Positions 14,172-24,312 of a stretch of DNA of 51,648 nucleotides are shown here, piece after piece. The stretch lies in contig JAZQYH010000090.1 in assembly GCA_045633415.1 (NCBI GenBank), positions 1 to 51,648 on the forward strand, read 5' to 3'. The position numbers and the translations under genes were made by a program. Position 1 is the stretch's first letter. The number at the start of each line of letters is the position of its first letter. The notes under the pieces were generated by a model. That model was not told the origin of the DNA, did no database searches, and saw nothing but the letters and a program-made list of their open reading frames with translations. The DNA comes from RGIG3102 sp045633415 (lineage in GTDB: Bacteria; Bacillota; Clostridia; Oscillospirales; Ruminococcaceae).

Positions 14172-16286
14172 ATGTCAAATCTTGTTATTGTGGAATCACC
14201 TGCAAAAGCAAAGACAATTAAAAAATATCTTGGTGAAGATTACAACGTAATCGCATCAATGGGGCATATCCGTGACCTGCCAAAAGGTCAGATTGCCATT
14301 GACTTTGAGAACAATTTCAAACCAAGATATATAAATATTCCAGGTAAAAGCAAGCTTATCAAAGAACTGAAAGAACTGGCGGCAGCCAGCGATACAGTAT
14401 ATCTGGCAACTGACCCGGACCGTGAGGGTGAAGCAATTTCATGGCATCTGGCACATATTCTGAAGCTGGATACCACACAGCAGAACCGTGTAACCTTTGG
14501 TGAAATCACAAAAAAAGGTATCACAGACGGTATGGCAAGTAAGCGCACCATCGATATGGACCTGATTAATGCCCAGCAGGCAAGAAGAATTCTGGACAGA
14601 ATCGTAGGTTACAAGCTGTCTCCATTCCTTTGGAAAAAGGTTAAGGGCGGTCTTTCAGCAGGTCGTGTACAGTCTGTTGCTGTAAAACTGATTGTAGACA
14701 GACACAGAGAAATCGAAGCATTTATTCCACAGGAATACTGGAATATCGACGCTGTGCTGTCTCCAGCTGGTTCTGCAAAAAAATTCCGCGCAAGATACTG
14801 GGGTACTGATGGCAAAAAAGTGACAGTTCTCAACGAAGAACAGGCACTTGCTATCAAAACACAGTGTGAAGGCTCTCAGTTTGAAATAGAAAAAATCACA
14901 AAAGGTGAAAGAAAACGTGTACCTGCACCACCATTTACAACATCTTCACTGCAGCAGGAAGCATCCCGCCGTCTGGGCTTTACAGCCTCCAGAACAATGC
15001 GTGCCGCTCAGACTCTGTACGAAGGTGTGGAAGTAAACGGCTTTGGCACACTGGGTCTTATCACTTATATGAGAACAGACTCCCTGCGAATTTCTGACGA
15101 AGCATACTTTGCTGCAAAAGGCTACATCGGTGAAAAATACGGTGAAAAGTATGTACCACCATATCGCAGAACATATAAAACAAAAAACAATGCACAGGAT
15201 GCTCACGAAGCTATCCGTCCTACAAATGTAAACATCACACCTGAAATTGCCTATGGCAGTCTGTCAGGTGATGTGGCAAAACTGTACAAACTGATATGGG
15301 AACGCTTTATGGCAAGCCAGATGGCAGACAGTGTGCAGGAAACAGTAAGCGTGGATATCACATGTCTTAACCATATGTACAAATCCACAGGTTACACTGT
15401 TCTGTTTGACGGCTTTACAGCACTGTACGAAGAACAGACAGATGAAAAGAAAGAAAAAGAAACAGCACTGCCACCGCTGGAAAAAGACACTAAGCTGAAA
15501 CTGCGAGAAATGGAAGCAGAACAGAAGTTTACACAGCCACCGTCAGACTATACAGAAGCTACACTTATCAAAGCTCTGGAGGAAAACGGTATCGGCCGTC
15601 CATCAACCTATGCACCTATCATCTACACAATTATTGAACGTGGCTATGTTGAACGCAGCGCCAAAAAGCTTATTCCAACAGCACTGGGTATCACAGTAAA
15701 CGATGTGCTGGCGGCACAGTTTACAGACATTGTAGACATCAAGTTCTCTGCAAGAATGGAAGATAATCTGGATAAGATTGAAGAAGGCGACACAGAGTGG
15801 ACAGAAGTTATCAGAGAATTCTATGATATGTTCCAGACAGCTCTGGACAAAGCTGAAAAAGAAATGGATGGCCAGAAGGTTAAAGTGCCGGATGTTGTAA
15901 CAGACGAAATCTGTGAGCTGTGTGGCAAACCAATGGTTATCAAACAGGGCCGCTATGGTAAATTTATGGCATGCAGTGGCTTCCCGGAATGTACAAACAC
16001 AAAGAAAATTGTGAAATATGCTCCAGGTGCCTGTCCAAAATGCGGCGGCAGAATTCTCCAGCTCAACAGTAAAAAAGGCAGAGTTTTCTATGCCTGTGAA
16101 AACGGCACAGACTGTGGCTTTATGTCATGGGAAGAACCAACAGACAAAAAGTGCGGAGTTTGCGGCAGTACTATGTTTAAAAAATCAGCCAAAGGCGCAC
16201 AGCCACACTGTATAAAAGATGGCTGTCCAAACGCTTCTGTTGCCCCACCGACAACAAGAGGCAGAAAGAAAAAGGCGGATAAATAA
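14172..16286 (+). CDS. topA: DNA topoisomerase I
   Basis: The 704-residue type IA topoisomerase relaxes negative supercoils. It has the TOPRIM motifs VIVESPAKAKT (Glu8) and TDPDREGE (80-87). The active-site tyrosine is Tyr299 in GLITYMRTDS. Three C-terminal cysteine-rich zinc ribbons follow (about 575-690; CELCGKP, CPKCGG and CGVCGS). The start at 14172 is fixed by AGGAG at 14161-14165; an upstream in-frame ATG at 14151 would place that site inside the gene. The stop is one base before trmFO. Confidence 0.96.
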   Translation: MSNLVIVESPAKAKTIKKYLGEDYNVIASMGHIRDLPKGQIAIDFENNFKPRYINIPGKSKLIKELKELAAASDTVYLATDPDREGEAISWHLAHILKLDTTQQNRVTFGEITKKGITDGMASKRTIDMDLINAQQARRILDRIVGYKLSPFLWKKVKGGLSAGRVQSVAVKLIVDRHREIEAFIPQEYWNIDAVLSPAGSAKKFRARYWGTDGKKVTVLNEEQALAIKTQCEGSQFEIEKITKGERKRVPAPPFTTSSLQQEASRRLGFTASRTMRAAQTLYEGVEVNGFGTLGLITYMRTDSLRISDEAYFAAKGYIGEKYGEKYVPPYRRTYKTKNNAQDAHEAIRPTNVNITPEIAYGSLSGDVAKLYKLIWERFMASQMADSVQETVSVDITCLNHMYKSTGYTVLFDGFTALYEEQTDEKKEKETALPPLEKDTKLKLREMEAEQKFTQPPSDYTEATLIKALEENGIGRPSTYAPIIYTIIERGYVERSAKKLIPTALGITVNDVLAAQFTDIVDIKFSARMEDNLDKIEEGDTEWTEVIREFYDMFQTALDKAEKEMDGQKVKVPDVVTDEICELCGKPMVIKQGRYGKFMACSGFPECTNTKKIVKYAPGACPKCGGRILQLNSKKGRVFYACENGTDCGFMSWEEPTDKKCGVCGSTMFKKSAKGAQPHCIKDGCPNASVAPPTTRGRKKKADK

Positions 16287-16287
16287 T

Positions 16288-17592
16288 ATGGACAAAAAAG
16301 TAAAAATTCTAGGGGCAGGTCTTGCTGGCTGTGAAGCAGCTTACTTTCTGGCACAGCGTGGTGTACAGGTAACCCTGTACGAACAGAAACCTGTAAAATT
16401 TTCCCCGGCACATAAAAATGAAAATTTCGCTGAACTGGTTTGTTCCAACAGCCTTAAAAGTATGAGAGAAGACTCCTGTCAAGGTATGCTGAAAAATGAA
16501 ATGAAGCATTTTGGCTCTATCGTGCTGGAATCTGCATATGACTGTGCAGTGCCAGCTGGTGGTGCACTGGCAGTAGATCGTGACATTTTCAGTGATATTA
16601 TTACACAAAAAGTAAAAAATCATCCAAATATTACAATCTGTTATGAAGAAGTAACAGATATCGACACAGACCAGCTTACAATTGTGGCCACAGGTCCTCT
16701 TACAGAAGGTGCCCTGTACGACAAAATCAAGGCTATGTGTGGTGCAGGTATGTCTTTCTACGATGCCGCCGCCCCTATTGTTATGGCAGACAGCATCGAT
16801 ATGGACAAGGTTTTTGCCGCCAGCCGCTACGGCAAAGGTGACGACGACTACCTTAACTGCCCATTCAACAAAGAAGAATACGAAGCATTTTATGACGCAC
16901 TTGTAAATGCTGAAAGAGCACCTCTTAAAAGCTTTGAGGACGACCTGACTGTTTACGAAGGCTGTATGCCTGTTGAGGTTATGGCTGGCCGTGGTCGGGA
17001 TACACTGCGCTATGGTCCTATGAGACCTGTAGGTCTGCGTGACCCACGCACAGGTCATCGCCCATGGGCAAATGTTCAGCTTCGCTGTGAAAACCGGGAA
17101 AAAACAATGTACAACCTTGTTGGCTTCCAGACAAACCTTAAATTCGGTGAACAGAAACGAGTTTTTGGTATGATTCCAGGCCTTGAAAATGCACAGTTTG
17201 TACGTTACGGTGTAATGCACAGAAACAGCTTTATTAACTCACCTGTAGTGCTGAACAACACACTTAACCTGAAGGAATACCCAAATGTATACTTTGCAGG
17301 CCAGATTACAGGTATGGAGGGCTATACAGAAAGCAGTATGTGTGGCTTGCTGGCAGGCTACTTTGTATGGTGCAGACTGAATGATGTACAGCCGCAGATT
17401 CCAGCGCTGACTACTATCTGTGGTGCACTGCTGAACTACATCACAACACCTAACAAGGATTTCCAGCCAATGGGTGCCAATATGGGTATCCTGCTACCGC
17501 TGGAAAATCATATCCGTGACAAACGTGAAAGATATATGGCGCTGTCTGTACGTGGTAAAAAAGATATTGAAGAAATAAATCTTGAATACTAG
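16288..17592 (+). CDS. trmFO: tRNA m5U54 methyltransferase, folate/FAD-dependent
   Basis: The 434-residue protein matches the usual TrmFO length of about 435. It has the FAD-binding GAGLAG (9-14), the catalytic-region cysteine in ELVCSNSLKS (Cys52), and the family stretch VEVMAGRGRDTLRYGPMRPVGLRDP. The C-terminus carries GQITGMEGYTESSMCGLLAG. It makes ribothymidine at tRNA position 54 using methylene-tetrahydrofolate. I start it at the ATG one base after topA, because an upstream extension into topA is not conserved in the family. Confidence 0.95.
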   Translation: MDKKVKILGAGLAGCEAAYFLAQRGVQVTLYEQKPVKFSPAHKNENFAELVCSNSLKSMREDSCQGMLKNEMKHFGSIVLESAYDCAVPAGGALAVDRDIFSDIITQKVKNHPNITICYEEVTDIDTDQLTIVATGPLTEGALYDKIKAMCGAGMSFYDAAAPIVMADSIDMDKVFAASRYGKGDDDYLNCPFNKEEYEAFYDALVNAERAPLKSFEDDLTVYEGCMPVEVMAGRGRDTLRYGPMRPVGLRDPRTGHRPWANVQLRCENREKTMYNLVGFQTNLKFGEQKRVFGMIPGLENAQFVRYGVMHRNSFINSPVVLNNTLNLKEYPNVYFAGQITGMEGYTESSMCGLLAGYFVWCRLNDVQPQIPALTTICGALLNYITTPNKDFQPMGANMGILLPLENHIRDKRERYMALSVRGKKDIEEINLEY

Positions 17593-17602
17593 GTGACAGA
17601 CT

Positions 17603-17965
17603 ATGGGTAAAAGACAAACACCTAAGGGAAGTGGTGAATCTGTTGTATTCTCTGCAATCACAGTACTGTTTATGCTGTACTGGAACTACGGTGTCATAAC
17701 AAGTGGCGCCCCTTTTATATTCCCTGTTGTGGGCCTTTTCGGGCTGTATGTAACAGTCAAGGGTTTTGTGCAAAGCATAAAGGAATACAGGGCAAGAAAG
17801 ATGAATCAGGATATGTACGACTACAATAACCGTTCATCAACAGATTATTACCACACAGACTCATACTCACAGGAAGATGAAAAAAGATACTGCATGTATT
17901 GTGGTTCCACAATTTCATCTGACTTTATATACTGCCCATACTGTGGCAGAAAATTAAACTCTTAA
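17603..17965 (+). CDS. membrane protein with C-terminal zinc ribbon
   Basis: The 120-residue protein has two hydrophobic stretches (about 12-32 and 36-53). A polar, tyrosine- and serine-rich linker (about 65-90) follows, and then a zinc ribbon CMYCG...CPYCGRKL at the extreme C-terminus. This resembles the many small Clostridial zinc-ribbon membrane proteins of unknown role. AGGTGA precedes the ATG. It starts 11 bases after trmFO, so it probably belongs to that transcript, and is followed by plsX with its own good ribosome binding site. Confidence 0.65.
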   Translation: MGKRQTPKGSGESVVFSAITVLFMLYWNYGVITSGAPFIFPVVGLFGLYVTVKGFVQSIKEYRARKMNQDMYDYNNRSSTDYYHTDSYSQEDEKRYCMYCGSTISSDFIYCPYCGRKLNS

Positions 17966-18008
17966 ATCAACTTGTTTTACATACCTTCAACTGAAAGGAG
18001 AAACTAAA

Positions 18009-19016
18009 ATGAAAATTATTCTTGATGCTTTTGGCGGCGACCACGCCCCACTGGAACCACTTAAAGGCGCAGCTTGGGCTGTAAAAGAACTGGGTGTTGA
18101 AGTTCTGGCAGTTGGTGACATCGCTAAAATGGAAGAATGCTGTAAAGAAAACAACATCGATACAACAGGTATCTCATTCAAACATGCAGACGATGTTTTT
18201 GATATTCACGAAGACCCAATGGCAATCGTAAAGAAAAGAACAAGCACATCTCTCCACGTTGCTTTCAAAGCACTGGCAGATGGCGAAGGCGAAGCTATGG
18301 TTTCCGGCGGTTCATCCGGTGCTGTACTTATGGGTGCTACATTTATCGTAAAAAGAATCAAAGGCTGTAAACGCCCTGCTCTTGGCGCAGTTGTACCTGG
18401 CGCACATCCAGAAGGCTTTATGCTGATTGACAGTGGCGCAAACAACGAAGTAAGACCAGAAATGCTGGACCAGTTTGCTGTTATGGGCTCTACTTATATG
18501 GAAAAAGTTATGGGCAGAGTACCAGCAAGAGTAGGGCTGCTGAACAATGGCGCAGAAGAAACAAAAGGTCCTGAAATCCAGAGAACAGCCCACGCCATGA
18601 TGGCTGCTAACCCACATCTTAACTTTGTAGGCAACATCGAAGGCCGTGAAGTTCTCAACGACCATGTTGATGTTCTGGTGGCAGACGGTTTCTCCGGCAA
18701 CATTGCCCTGAAATCTGTTGAAGGCTGTGCAAGCTTTATGTACGGCATGATGAAAGATATGTTTATGAAAAATATCAAAACAAAGATTGCCGCACTGCTT
18801 CTGAAAGACCAGCTGAAAGGCTTTAAAAGAAAAATGGACTACAGATACTATGGTGGTGGCGTAGTTATGGGTGTTTCCAAAGGTGTTATCAAAGCACACG
18901 GTGCTTCTGATGCTCTGGCATTCAAAAATGCTATCCGTCAGGCAAAACTTTGTGCAGAGTATGACGTGCCTGGTATCATCGCTGCCAAACTGGCAAGCCT
19001 GGAGGAAGAAAAATAA
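18009..19016 (+). CDS. plsX: phosphate acyltransferase PlsX
   Basis: The 335-residue protein starts with the family motif ILDAFGGDHAPLEP. It also has VSGGSSGAVLMGATFIV (the loop that binds acyl and phosphate groups), LIDSGANNEVRPEML and DGFSGNIALKSVEG. PlsX converts acyl-ACP to acyl-phosphate for PlsY in phospholipid synthesis. AAAGGAG lies nine bases upstream. The stop overlaps the rnc start (TAATG). In many Firmicutes acpP lies between plsX and rnc; it is absent here. Confidence 0.96.
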   Translation: MKIILDAFGGDHAPLEPLKGAAWAVKELGVEVLAVGDIAKMEECCKENNIDTTGISFKHADDVFDIHEDPMAIVKKRTSTSLHVAFKALADGEGEAMVSGGSSGAVLMGATFIVKRIKGCKRPALGAVVPGAHPEGFMLIDSGANNEVRPEMLDQFAVMGSTYMEKVMGRVPARVGLLNNGAEETKGPEIQRTAHAMMAANPHLNFVGNIEGREVLNDHVDVLVADGFSGNIALKSVEGCASFMYGMMKDMFMKNIKTKIAALLLKDQLKGFKRKMDYRYYGGGVVMGVSKGVIKAHGASDALAFKNAIRQAKLCAEYDVPGIIAAKLASLEEEK

Positions 19017-19681
19017 TGAAACAGCTGGAAAAGAATATCGGTTATCATTTCAGAGATAAAAACCTGCTTAAAGCGGCAGTTACACATTCATCTTTTGCAA
19101 ATGAAAACCGTGGTGGTCTGGCTTATAACGAACGTCTGGAATTTCTGGGGGACGCTGTCCTCCAGCTGATTACCAGCGAAAAACTCTTTAAAGAAAACCC
19201 TGATATGCCTGAAGGCCGTATGTCCAAACAGCGTGCGGCACTGGTATGCGAAGATGCCCTTGCAGGCTATTCACACGAAATCCATCTGGGTGACTTTATG
19301 TTGCTGGGTAAAGGCGAAGAAGCCACAGGCGGCAGAAACAGACCATCCATACTTGCAGACGCTTTTGAAGCTCTTATAGGTGCTATTTTCCTTGATGGCG
19401 GCATGGACAACGCAAAACGCTTTGTACGCCGTTTTCTTGATGTCGCACACACTTCACTTAAAGACTATAAGACTCTTCTGCAGGAAATCATTCAGAAAAA
19501 CCCTGGTGAAAGACTCAGCTATGTTGTAACAGGCGAAAGCGGTCCGGACCACGACAAAGTGTTCAATGTGGAAGTACACCTCAACAGCAATGTTATCGGC
19601 AAAGGTACAGGCAAAAGCAAAAAACAGGCTGAACAGGCCGCCGCAAAAGAAGCGCTGGCACTTATGGGCTTTAAAGACTAA
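19016..19681 (+). CDS. rnc: ribonuclease III
   Basis: The 221-residue RNase III has the catalytic signature NERLEFLGDAVLQL with Glu42 and Asp46. The second acidic pair is in LADAFEALIGAIFLD (Asp115, Glu118). A C-terminal double-stranded-RNA-binding domain spans about 150-220, ending KKQAEQAAAKEALALMG. It processes rRNA and cleaves structured RNA. It is coupled to plsX by a one-base stop/start overlap. Confidence 0.96.
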   Translation: MKQLEKNIGYHFRDKNLLKAAVTHSSFANENRGGLAYNERLEFLGDAVLQLITSEKLFKENPDMPEGRMSKQRAALVCEDALAGYSHEIHLGDFMLLGKGEEATGGRNRPSILADAFEALIGAIFLDGGMDNAKRFVRRFLDVAHTSLKDYKTLLQEIIQKNPGERLSYVVTGESGPDHDKVFNVEVHLNSNVIGKGTGKSKKQAEQAAAKEALALMGFKD

Positions 19682-19730
19682 ATTATAGTCAGGCGACTGA
19701 TTTTATAATAAATATCAAGAAAGAACAGCT

Positions 19731-20753
19731 ATGGTAAAACACAAGAACCTGTCAATATTTGTGCCACATGAAGGCTGTCCAAATCAATGCAGCTTCTGTG
19801 ACCAGAAAAAAATAAGCGGTACACAGAACCCACCTGAACCACAGCAGGTAACAGCCCTGTGTGATGAATTTTTACCACACTCTGAAGAAGAGGGCTCAAG
19901 CTACGAAATTGCCTTTTTTGGTGGCAGTTTCACAGCCATTGACCGAGACTATATGCTGGCTTTATTACAGGCGGCATATCCGTTTGTGGTTTCTGGCAGA
20001 GCCAGTGGTATCCGTTGCTCCACACGACCAGACGCCATAGATGATGAAATACTCACCATACTGAAAAACTATGGTGTCACAGCCATTGAGCTGGGCGCAC
20101 AGAGCATGCAGGATGATGTGCTGAAGGTAAATCTCCGTGGTCACAGTGTGGAAGATGTGTTCAGGGCATCTGCTTTGATAAAACAATACGGCTTTTCTCT
20201 TGGCTTGCAGATGATGCCTGGCCTTTACGGATGCAAAGACTATATGGCTTATGCAATAGACACAGCAGAAAAGTTTATACAGATAAATCCTGACACAGTG
20301 CGAATTTATCCTACCCTTATCCTGAAAGACACTTTACTTGAAAAGCTTTACCAAAAAGGTATGTACACGCCTCTTTGTGTTGAAGACGCAGTGGAAATAT
20401 GTGCAGTTTTAGTAAAGATGTTCAACCAGAAGAATATCAGGATAATCAAACTGGGACTCCATGCTGATACAGGCATGGAAAACAGCCTTGTGGTAGGTCC
20501 CTATCATCCGGCCCTGAAAGAGCTGGTGCAAAGCAGAATGTTACTGGAAGAATTTTCCAGAGACCTGCAGGCACTGCCTATGGGGGACTACACCATATTT
20601 GTAAACCCAAGACAGCATTCACAGGCTACAGGTCAGAAAAAAGCCAATATAAAGGCGCTGGCAAAGCTGGGGTACAATGTGGTGATAAAACAAGACAACA
20701 CCATCAATAAAGATGATTACAAAATTTTGGAAGGGGAAAAACAGTGTATTTAA
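19731..20753 (+). CDS. radical SAM protein, Elp3-like family
   Basis: The 340-residue protein has the iron-sulfur motif CPNQCSFC (Cys16, Cys20, Cys23), the GGSFTAID motif at about 65-72, and a radical SAM barrel through about residue 250. It is the Elp3/Mia-like radical SAM protein that commonly lies between rnc and smc in Clostridia. It lacks the acetyltransferase domain of true Elp3. The substrate is unknown, with RNA modification plausible. Its last 10 bases overlap the GTG start of smc. The ribosome binding site is weak. Confidence 0.82.
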   Translation: MVKHKNLSIFVPHEGCPNQCSFCDQKKISGTQNPPEPQQVTALCDEFLPHSEEEGSSYEIAFFGGSFTAIDRDYMLALLQAAYPFVVSGRASGIRCSTRPDAIDDEILTILKNYGVTAIELGAQSMQDDVLKVNLRGHSVEDVFRASALIKQYGFSLGLQMMPGLYGCKDYMAYAIDTAEKFIQINPDTVRIYPTLILKDTLLEKLYQKGMYTPLCVEDAVEICAVLVKMFNQKNIRIIKLGLHADTGMENSLVVGPYHPALKELVQSRMLLEEFSRDLQALPMGDYTIFVNPRQHSQATGQKKANIKALAKLGYNVVIKQDNTINKDDYKILEGEKQCI

Positions 20754-23700
20754 AAGCTATTGAACTTCACGGCTTTAAATCTTTTCCGGAAAAAACAAAA
20801 ATTGAATTTGAAAGAGGTATGTCCGGGGTTGTAGGTCCAAACGGCTCTGGTAAAAGTAATATTTCTGACGCTATCCGCTGGGTATTGGGTGAAACACGTT
20901 CCAGCCAGTTGCGTGCGGCAGGCAAAATGGAAGATATTATTTTTGGTGGTACACAGAAGCGCAGTCCTATGGGTTTTGCATCTGTAAGCCTTATTCTGGA
21001 CAACACCGACCACGTTTTTGATGTGGAAAGTGACGAAGTTGCGGTAATGAGAAAATATTACCGTGGCGGCGACAGTGAATACTATATCAACGGAGCTAGA
21101 GTACGTCTGCGTGATATTCAGGAGCTGTTTTTTGACACAGGTCTTGGCAAAAACGGCTACTCTGTAGTTGGTCAGGGTAAAGTAAGCGAAATCGTTACTT
21201 CAAAACCTGAAGGCAGGCGTGAAATTTTTGAAGAAGCCTCTGGTATAGCAAAATTCCGTTACAAGAAAAACGAAGCAGAAAGAAAACTGTCCTCAGCAGA
21301 AGGCAATATCGTAAGACTTACAGACATCCTTATGGGGCTGGAAGAAAGGGTAGAACCTCTGCGCAAAGAAAGCGAAAAGGCCAAAGAGTTTCTCCAGCTT
21401 TCCGAAAAGAAAAAAGAACTGGAAATCTCTCTGTGGATGGACACAGTGGACAAGTCAAAAGAACTTATCCGTGCACAGCAGCGCCGTCTGGAAATTCTTA
21501 CAGATGACTATAATGCCATCAGTGAAAAACTGGAAGAAAGCGACAGATATCTGGAAGAAAGATACCTGTATGCCAACAGTCTGCTGGTAAAAAATGAAGA
21601 AAATGTCCAGACCATTCGTCAGGCAGAGGCCAATATATCAGAACTGTCCAGCCAGAGAGCAGTTGCAGAAAGTGAAAAAGGCTTTGCAACAAACCAGATA
21701 AACAGTCTTAAGCTGGATTTGGAAAGCTTTGAAAATGAAGGCGCACAGGACAGTGATGAAAAGAAAAAACTGGAAGAAAAAATTGCTTCTATCTCCAGTG
21801 AAATAGACACAAACCTCTATAAACAGAGCGATATGCAGATGCAGCTGGATACACTTATTGCACAGGCTTCACAGTCTGGTGATGAAAAAGGCAGAATCAG
21901 CGGCATTATAAACACTCTCAACATCAAACTTCAGGAAGAGAGAATTGAACAGGGCTCCATCGACAGCCGGAACGAAACTATCAAACAGAGTCTTGAACTG
22001 GCAAAAGAAAACCTGACAAAGGCACAGGAGTTCTGCACACAGAGCAAAAAACAGGCAGATGATGTAAAAGACTTCATCGACCTGACACAGGAAAATATTA
22101 CAAGAAACGCTAATATCAGAAACGGTCTTGTGATGAAAAGAAATTCAGCACAGGCAAAACTGGATATGGCTGTAAAACAGGCAGAAGACAACCTTGTTGC
22201 ACAGCGCCAGACAGAAGACAGAGTAAGAATCCTTACTGAAATGGAAAACAACATGGACGGGTTTGCACAGTCTGTTCGTCAGGTGCTGAAAAAAGGCAAA
22301 GAAGGCGGTCTGGGCGGTATTCTGGGCAGTGTTGCACAGCTTATTTCTGTAGAAAAAGGCTATGAAACAGCTGTTGAAATCGCAATGGGCTTTGCACTGC
22401 AGAACATCGTTGTTGAAAACGAAGCAGCGGCAAAAAGAGCCATTGAATATCTTAAACAGAGCCGTGGCGGCCGTGCCACATTCCTGCCACTTGACACTGT
22501 AAAACCATCTGTGTTTAACGAAAACTTACCAGAATGGGCTACAACAGGTGACAGTGTTATTAAAACAGACCCTAAGTTTAAAAACATCATTTCAAACCTT
22601 CTTGGCAGAACAATCATTGTGGAAGACATTAACTCTGCATCTTCCCTTGCCAAAAAACTGAACTACAGATACAGAATCGTTACCCTTGACGGTCAGGTTA
22701 TCAACGCTGGCGGTTCATTTACAGGTGGTTCTGTAAGCAAAAGTGCTGGTCTGTTTACAAGAAAAACTGAAATTGATTCACTTAAATCCAAAATTGCAAA
22801 ACTGAAAGAAGAGTTTGTACAGCTGGATAAAAACAGACTTTCTGCACAGGATGCCATGGACAAGGTAAACAGCCAGATTGAAGGCTGTGATGGCGAAATC
22901 GGCAATCTCAATGGCGAAAAAGTAAATGCAGAAATCGAATATGCACGTCTTGAACAGGTGTGGACACAGTATCTCAACACAGTGGAAAATCTGGAAAGTG
23001 AAATTGAAAACTTCAGCCGTACACTTGGTAATAACAACAAGAGAAAACTGGAACTGGTTAAACTTATTGAAGAAGATGAAAGAAAGATTCTTTCCTTCAG
23101 AAATGAACTTGATGCCCTTGGCATTCAGGACGAAGAAAGTCTGGCAAAACAGACTGCCCTTACAAATCAGATTCAGCAGGTCAAACTGGATGTGGTAACT
23201 CTTCGTGGTGCGCTGTCACTGGAAGAAAACAACCTCAAACTGTTGGAATCAACTCTGGCTGGCAGAGAAGCAAGAAGAGAAAAAATTCTGGCAGATATTG
23301 CTACATTCAATCAGCTGATAGAAGAAAAAGAAAGTCTTGTTTCTGCTATCAATGAAGAAATTTCCGCTTTGAAACAGCTTATTGCTGACAAAGAGACTGA
23401 AAATAAATCATTTGTAGTTGAAAGAATGAAAATCGACGCTGAAAGAAGCAAGCTGAATGCAGACAACAAATCACTGCAGTCACAGCGTGAAGACCTTTCC
23501 GGCAAGATTGCTACAATAGGGGAACGCATTGTTTCAATGGAAACATCCTATGATGAAATTATTACAAAGCTGTGGGATGAATATGAACTTACAGTGCGGT
23601 CTGCAAGATTCTTCTGTGTGGAAATCACAGATGAAACTGCCATGAAAAAGGACCTGGCATCAGTTAAAAACGGTATCAGACGTCTTGGTAGCGTAAATGT

Positions 23701-24301
23701 ATCTGCAATTGAAGAATACAAGGAAGTATCTGAAAGATATACATATCTCAAGACACAGCTGGACGACTTACAGCAAAGCAGAAACCAGCTGGTAAAACTG
23801 ATAACATCCCTTAACGGTGAAATGAAAGCGCTGTTCACACAGAGCTTTGATGTTATCAACGATAATTTTGGCCGTATATTTGCCGAACTTTTCGGTGGTG
23901 GTACTGCAAAACTGGAACTTACAGACAGGGAAGATGTGCTTAACAGCGGTATCGAAATCGTGGTAAGCCCACCGGGTAAGGTTATCAAAAGCCTTAATGC
24001 ACTTTCAGGTGGCGAACAGGCTCTGGTAGCTATTTCCATCTATTTTGCTATTCTGGCACACAACCCTTCACCATTCTGTGTTCTGGACGAAATCGAGGCT
24101 GCTCTGGACGATGTAAACGTTGCCAGATATGCCAACTATCTTAAACGCATCTGTGATAAAACACAGTTCATTGTTATTACACACCGTCGTGGTACAATGG
24201 AAGCTGCCGATGTTCTTTATGGCGTAACTATGCAGGAAGACGGTATTTCCAAGCTTCTCAAGCTGGATGTAAACAACCTTTCACCATCTATTCTTAACTA
24301 A
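20744..24301 (+). CDS. smc: chromosome segregation ATPase SMC
   Basis: The 1185-residue SMC has an N-terminal Walker A GPNGSGKSN (31-39), two long coiled coils (about 170-500 and 680-1020), and a hinge (about 510-670) with GGLGGILGSVAQLI. The C-terminal head carries the ABC signature LSGGEQ (1087-1092) and Walker B FCVLDEIEAALDD (1111-1123). It forms the SMC-ScpAB condensin that organises and segregates the chromosome. It starts at GTG, fixed by AAGGGG upstream and by the conserved N-terminus YLKAIELHGFKSF. The start overlaps the radical SAM gene. Confidence 0.97.
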   Translation: MYLKAIELHGFKSFPEKTKIEFERGMSGVVGPNGSGKSNISDAIRWVLGETRSSQLRAAGKMEDIIFGGTQKRSPMGFASVSLILDNTDHVFDVESDEVAVMRKYYRGGDSEYYINGARVRLRDIQELFFDTGLGKNGYSVVGQGKVSEIVTSKPEGRREIFEEASGIAKFRYKKNEAERKLSSAEGNIVRLTDILMGLEERVEPLRKESEKAKEFLQLSEKKKELEISLWMDTVDKSKELIRAQQRRLEILTDDYNAISEKLEESDRYLEERYLYANSLLVKNEENVQTIRQAEANISELSSQRAVAESEKGFATNQINSLKLDLESFENEGAQDSDEKKKLEEKIASISSEIDTNLYKQSDMQMQLDTLIAQASQSGDEKGRISGIINTLNIKLQEERIEQGSIDSRNETIKQSLELAKENLTKAQEFCTQSKKQADDVKDFIDLTQENITRNANIRNGLVMKRNSAQAKLDMAVKQAEDNLVAQRQTEDRVRILTEMENNMDGFAQSVRQVLKKGKEGGLGGILGSVAQLISVEKGYETAVEIAMGFALQNIVVENEAAAKRAIEYLKQSRGGRATFLPLDTVKPSVFNENLPEWATTGDSVIKTDPKFKNIISNLLGRTIIVEDINSASSLAKKLNYRYRIVTLDGQVINAGGSFTGGSVSKSAGLFTRKTEIDSLKSKIAKLKEEFVQLDKNRLSAQDAMDKVNSQIEGCDGEIGNLNGEKVNAEIEYARLEQVWTQYLNTVENLESEIENFSRTLGNNNKRKLELVKLIEEDERKILSFRNELDALGIQDEESLAKQTALTNQIQQVKLDVVTLRGALSLEENNLKLLESTLAGREARREKILADIATFNQLIEEKESLVSAINEEISALKQLIADKETENKSFVVERMKIDAERSKLNADNKSLQSQREDLSGKIATIGERIVSMETSYDEIITKLWDEYELTVRSARFFCVEITDETAMKKDLASVKNGIRRLGSVNVSAIEEYKEVSERYTYLKTQLDDLQQSRNQLVKLITSLNGEMKALFTQSFDVINDNFGRIFAELFGGGTAKLELTDREDVLNSGIEIVVSPPGKVIKSLNALSGGEQALVAISIYFAILAHNPSPFCVLDEIEAALDDVNVARYANYLKRICDKTQFIVITHRRGTMEAADVLYGVTMQEDGISKLLKLDVNNLSPSILN

Positions 24302-24312
24302 AGGAGAACATT

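Noticed and set aside
16309..17220. 303-codon minus-strand open frame inside trmFO
   Set aside because: It is a complement of a strongly biased coding frame, rich in Cys, Phe and His, with no ribosome binding site; trmFO is unambiguous.
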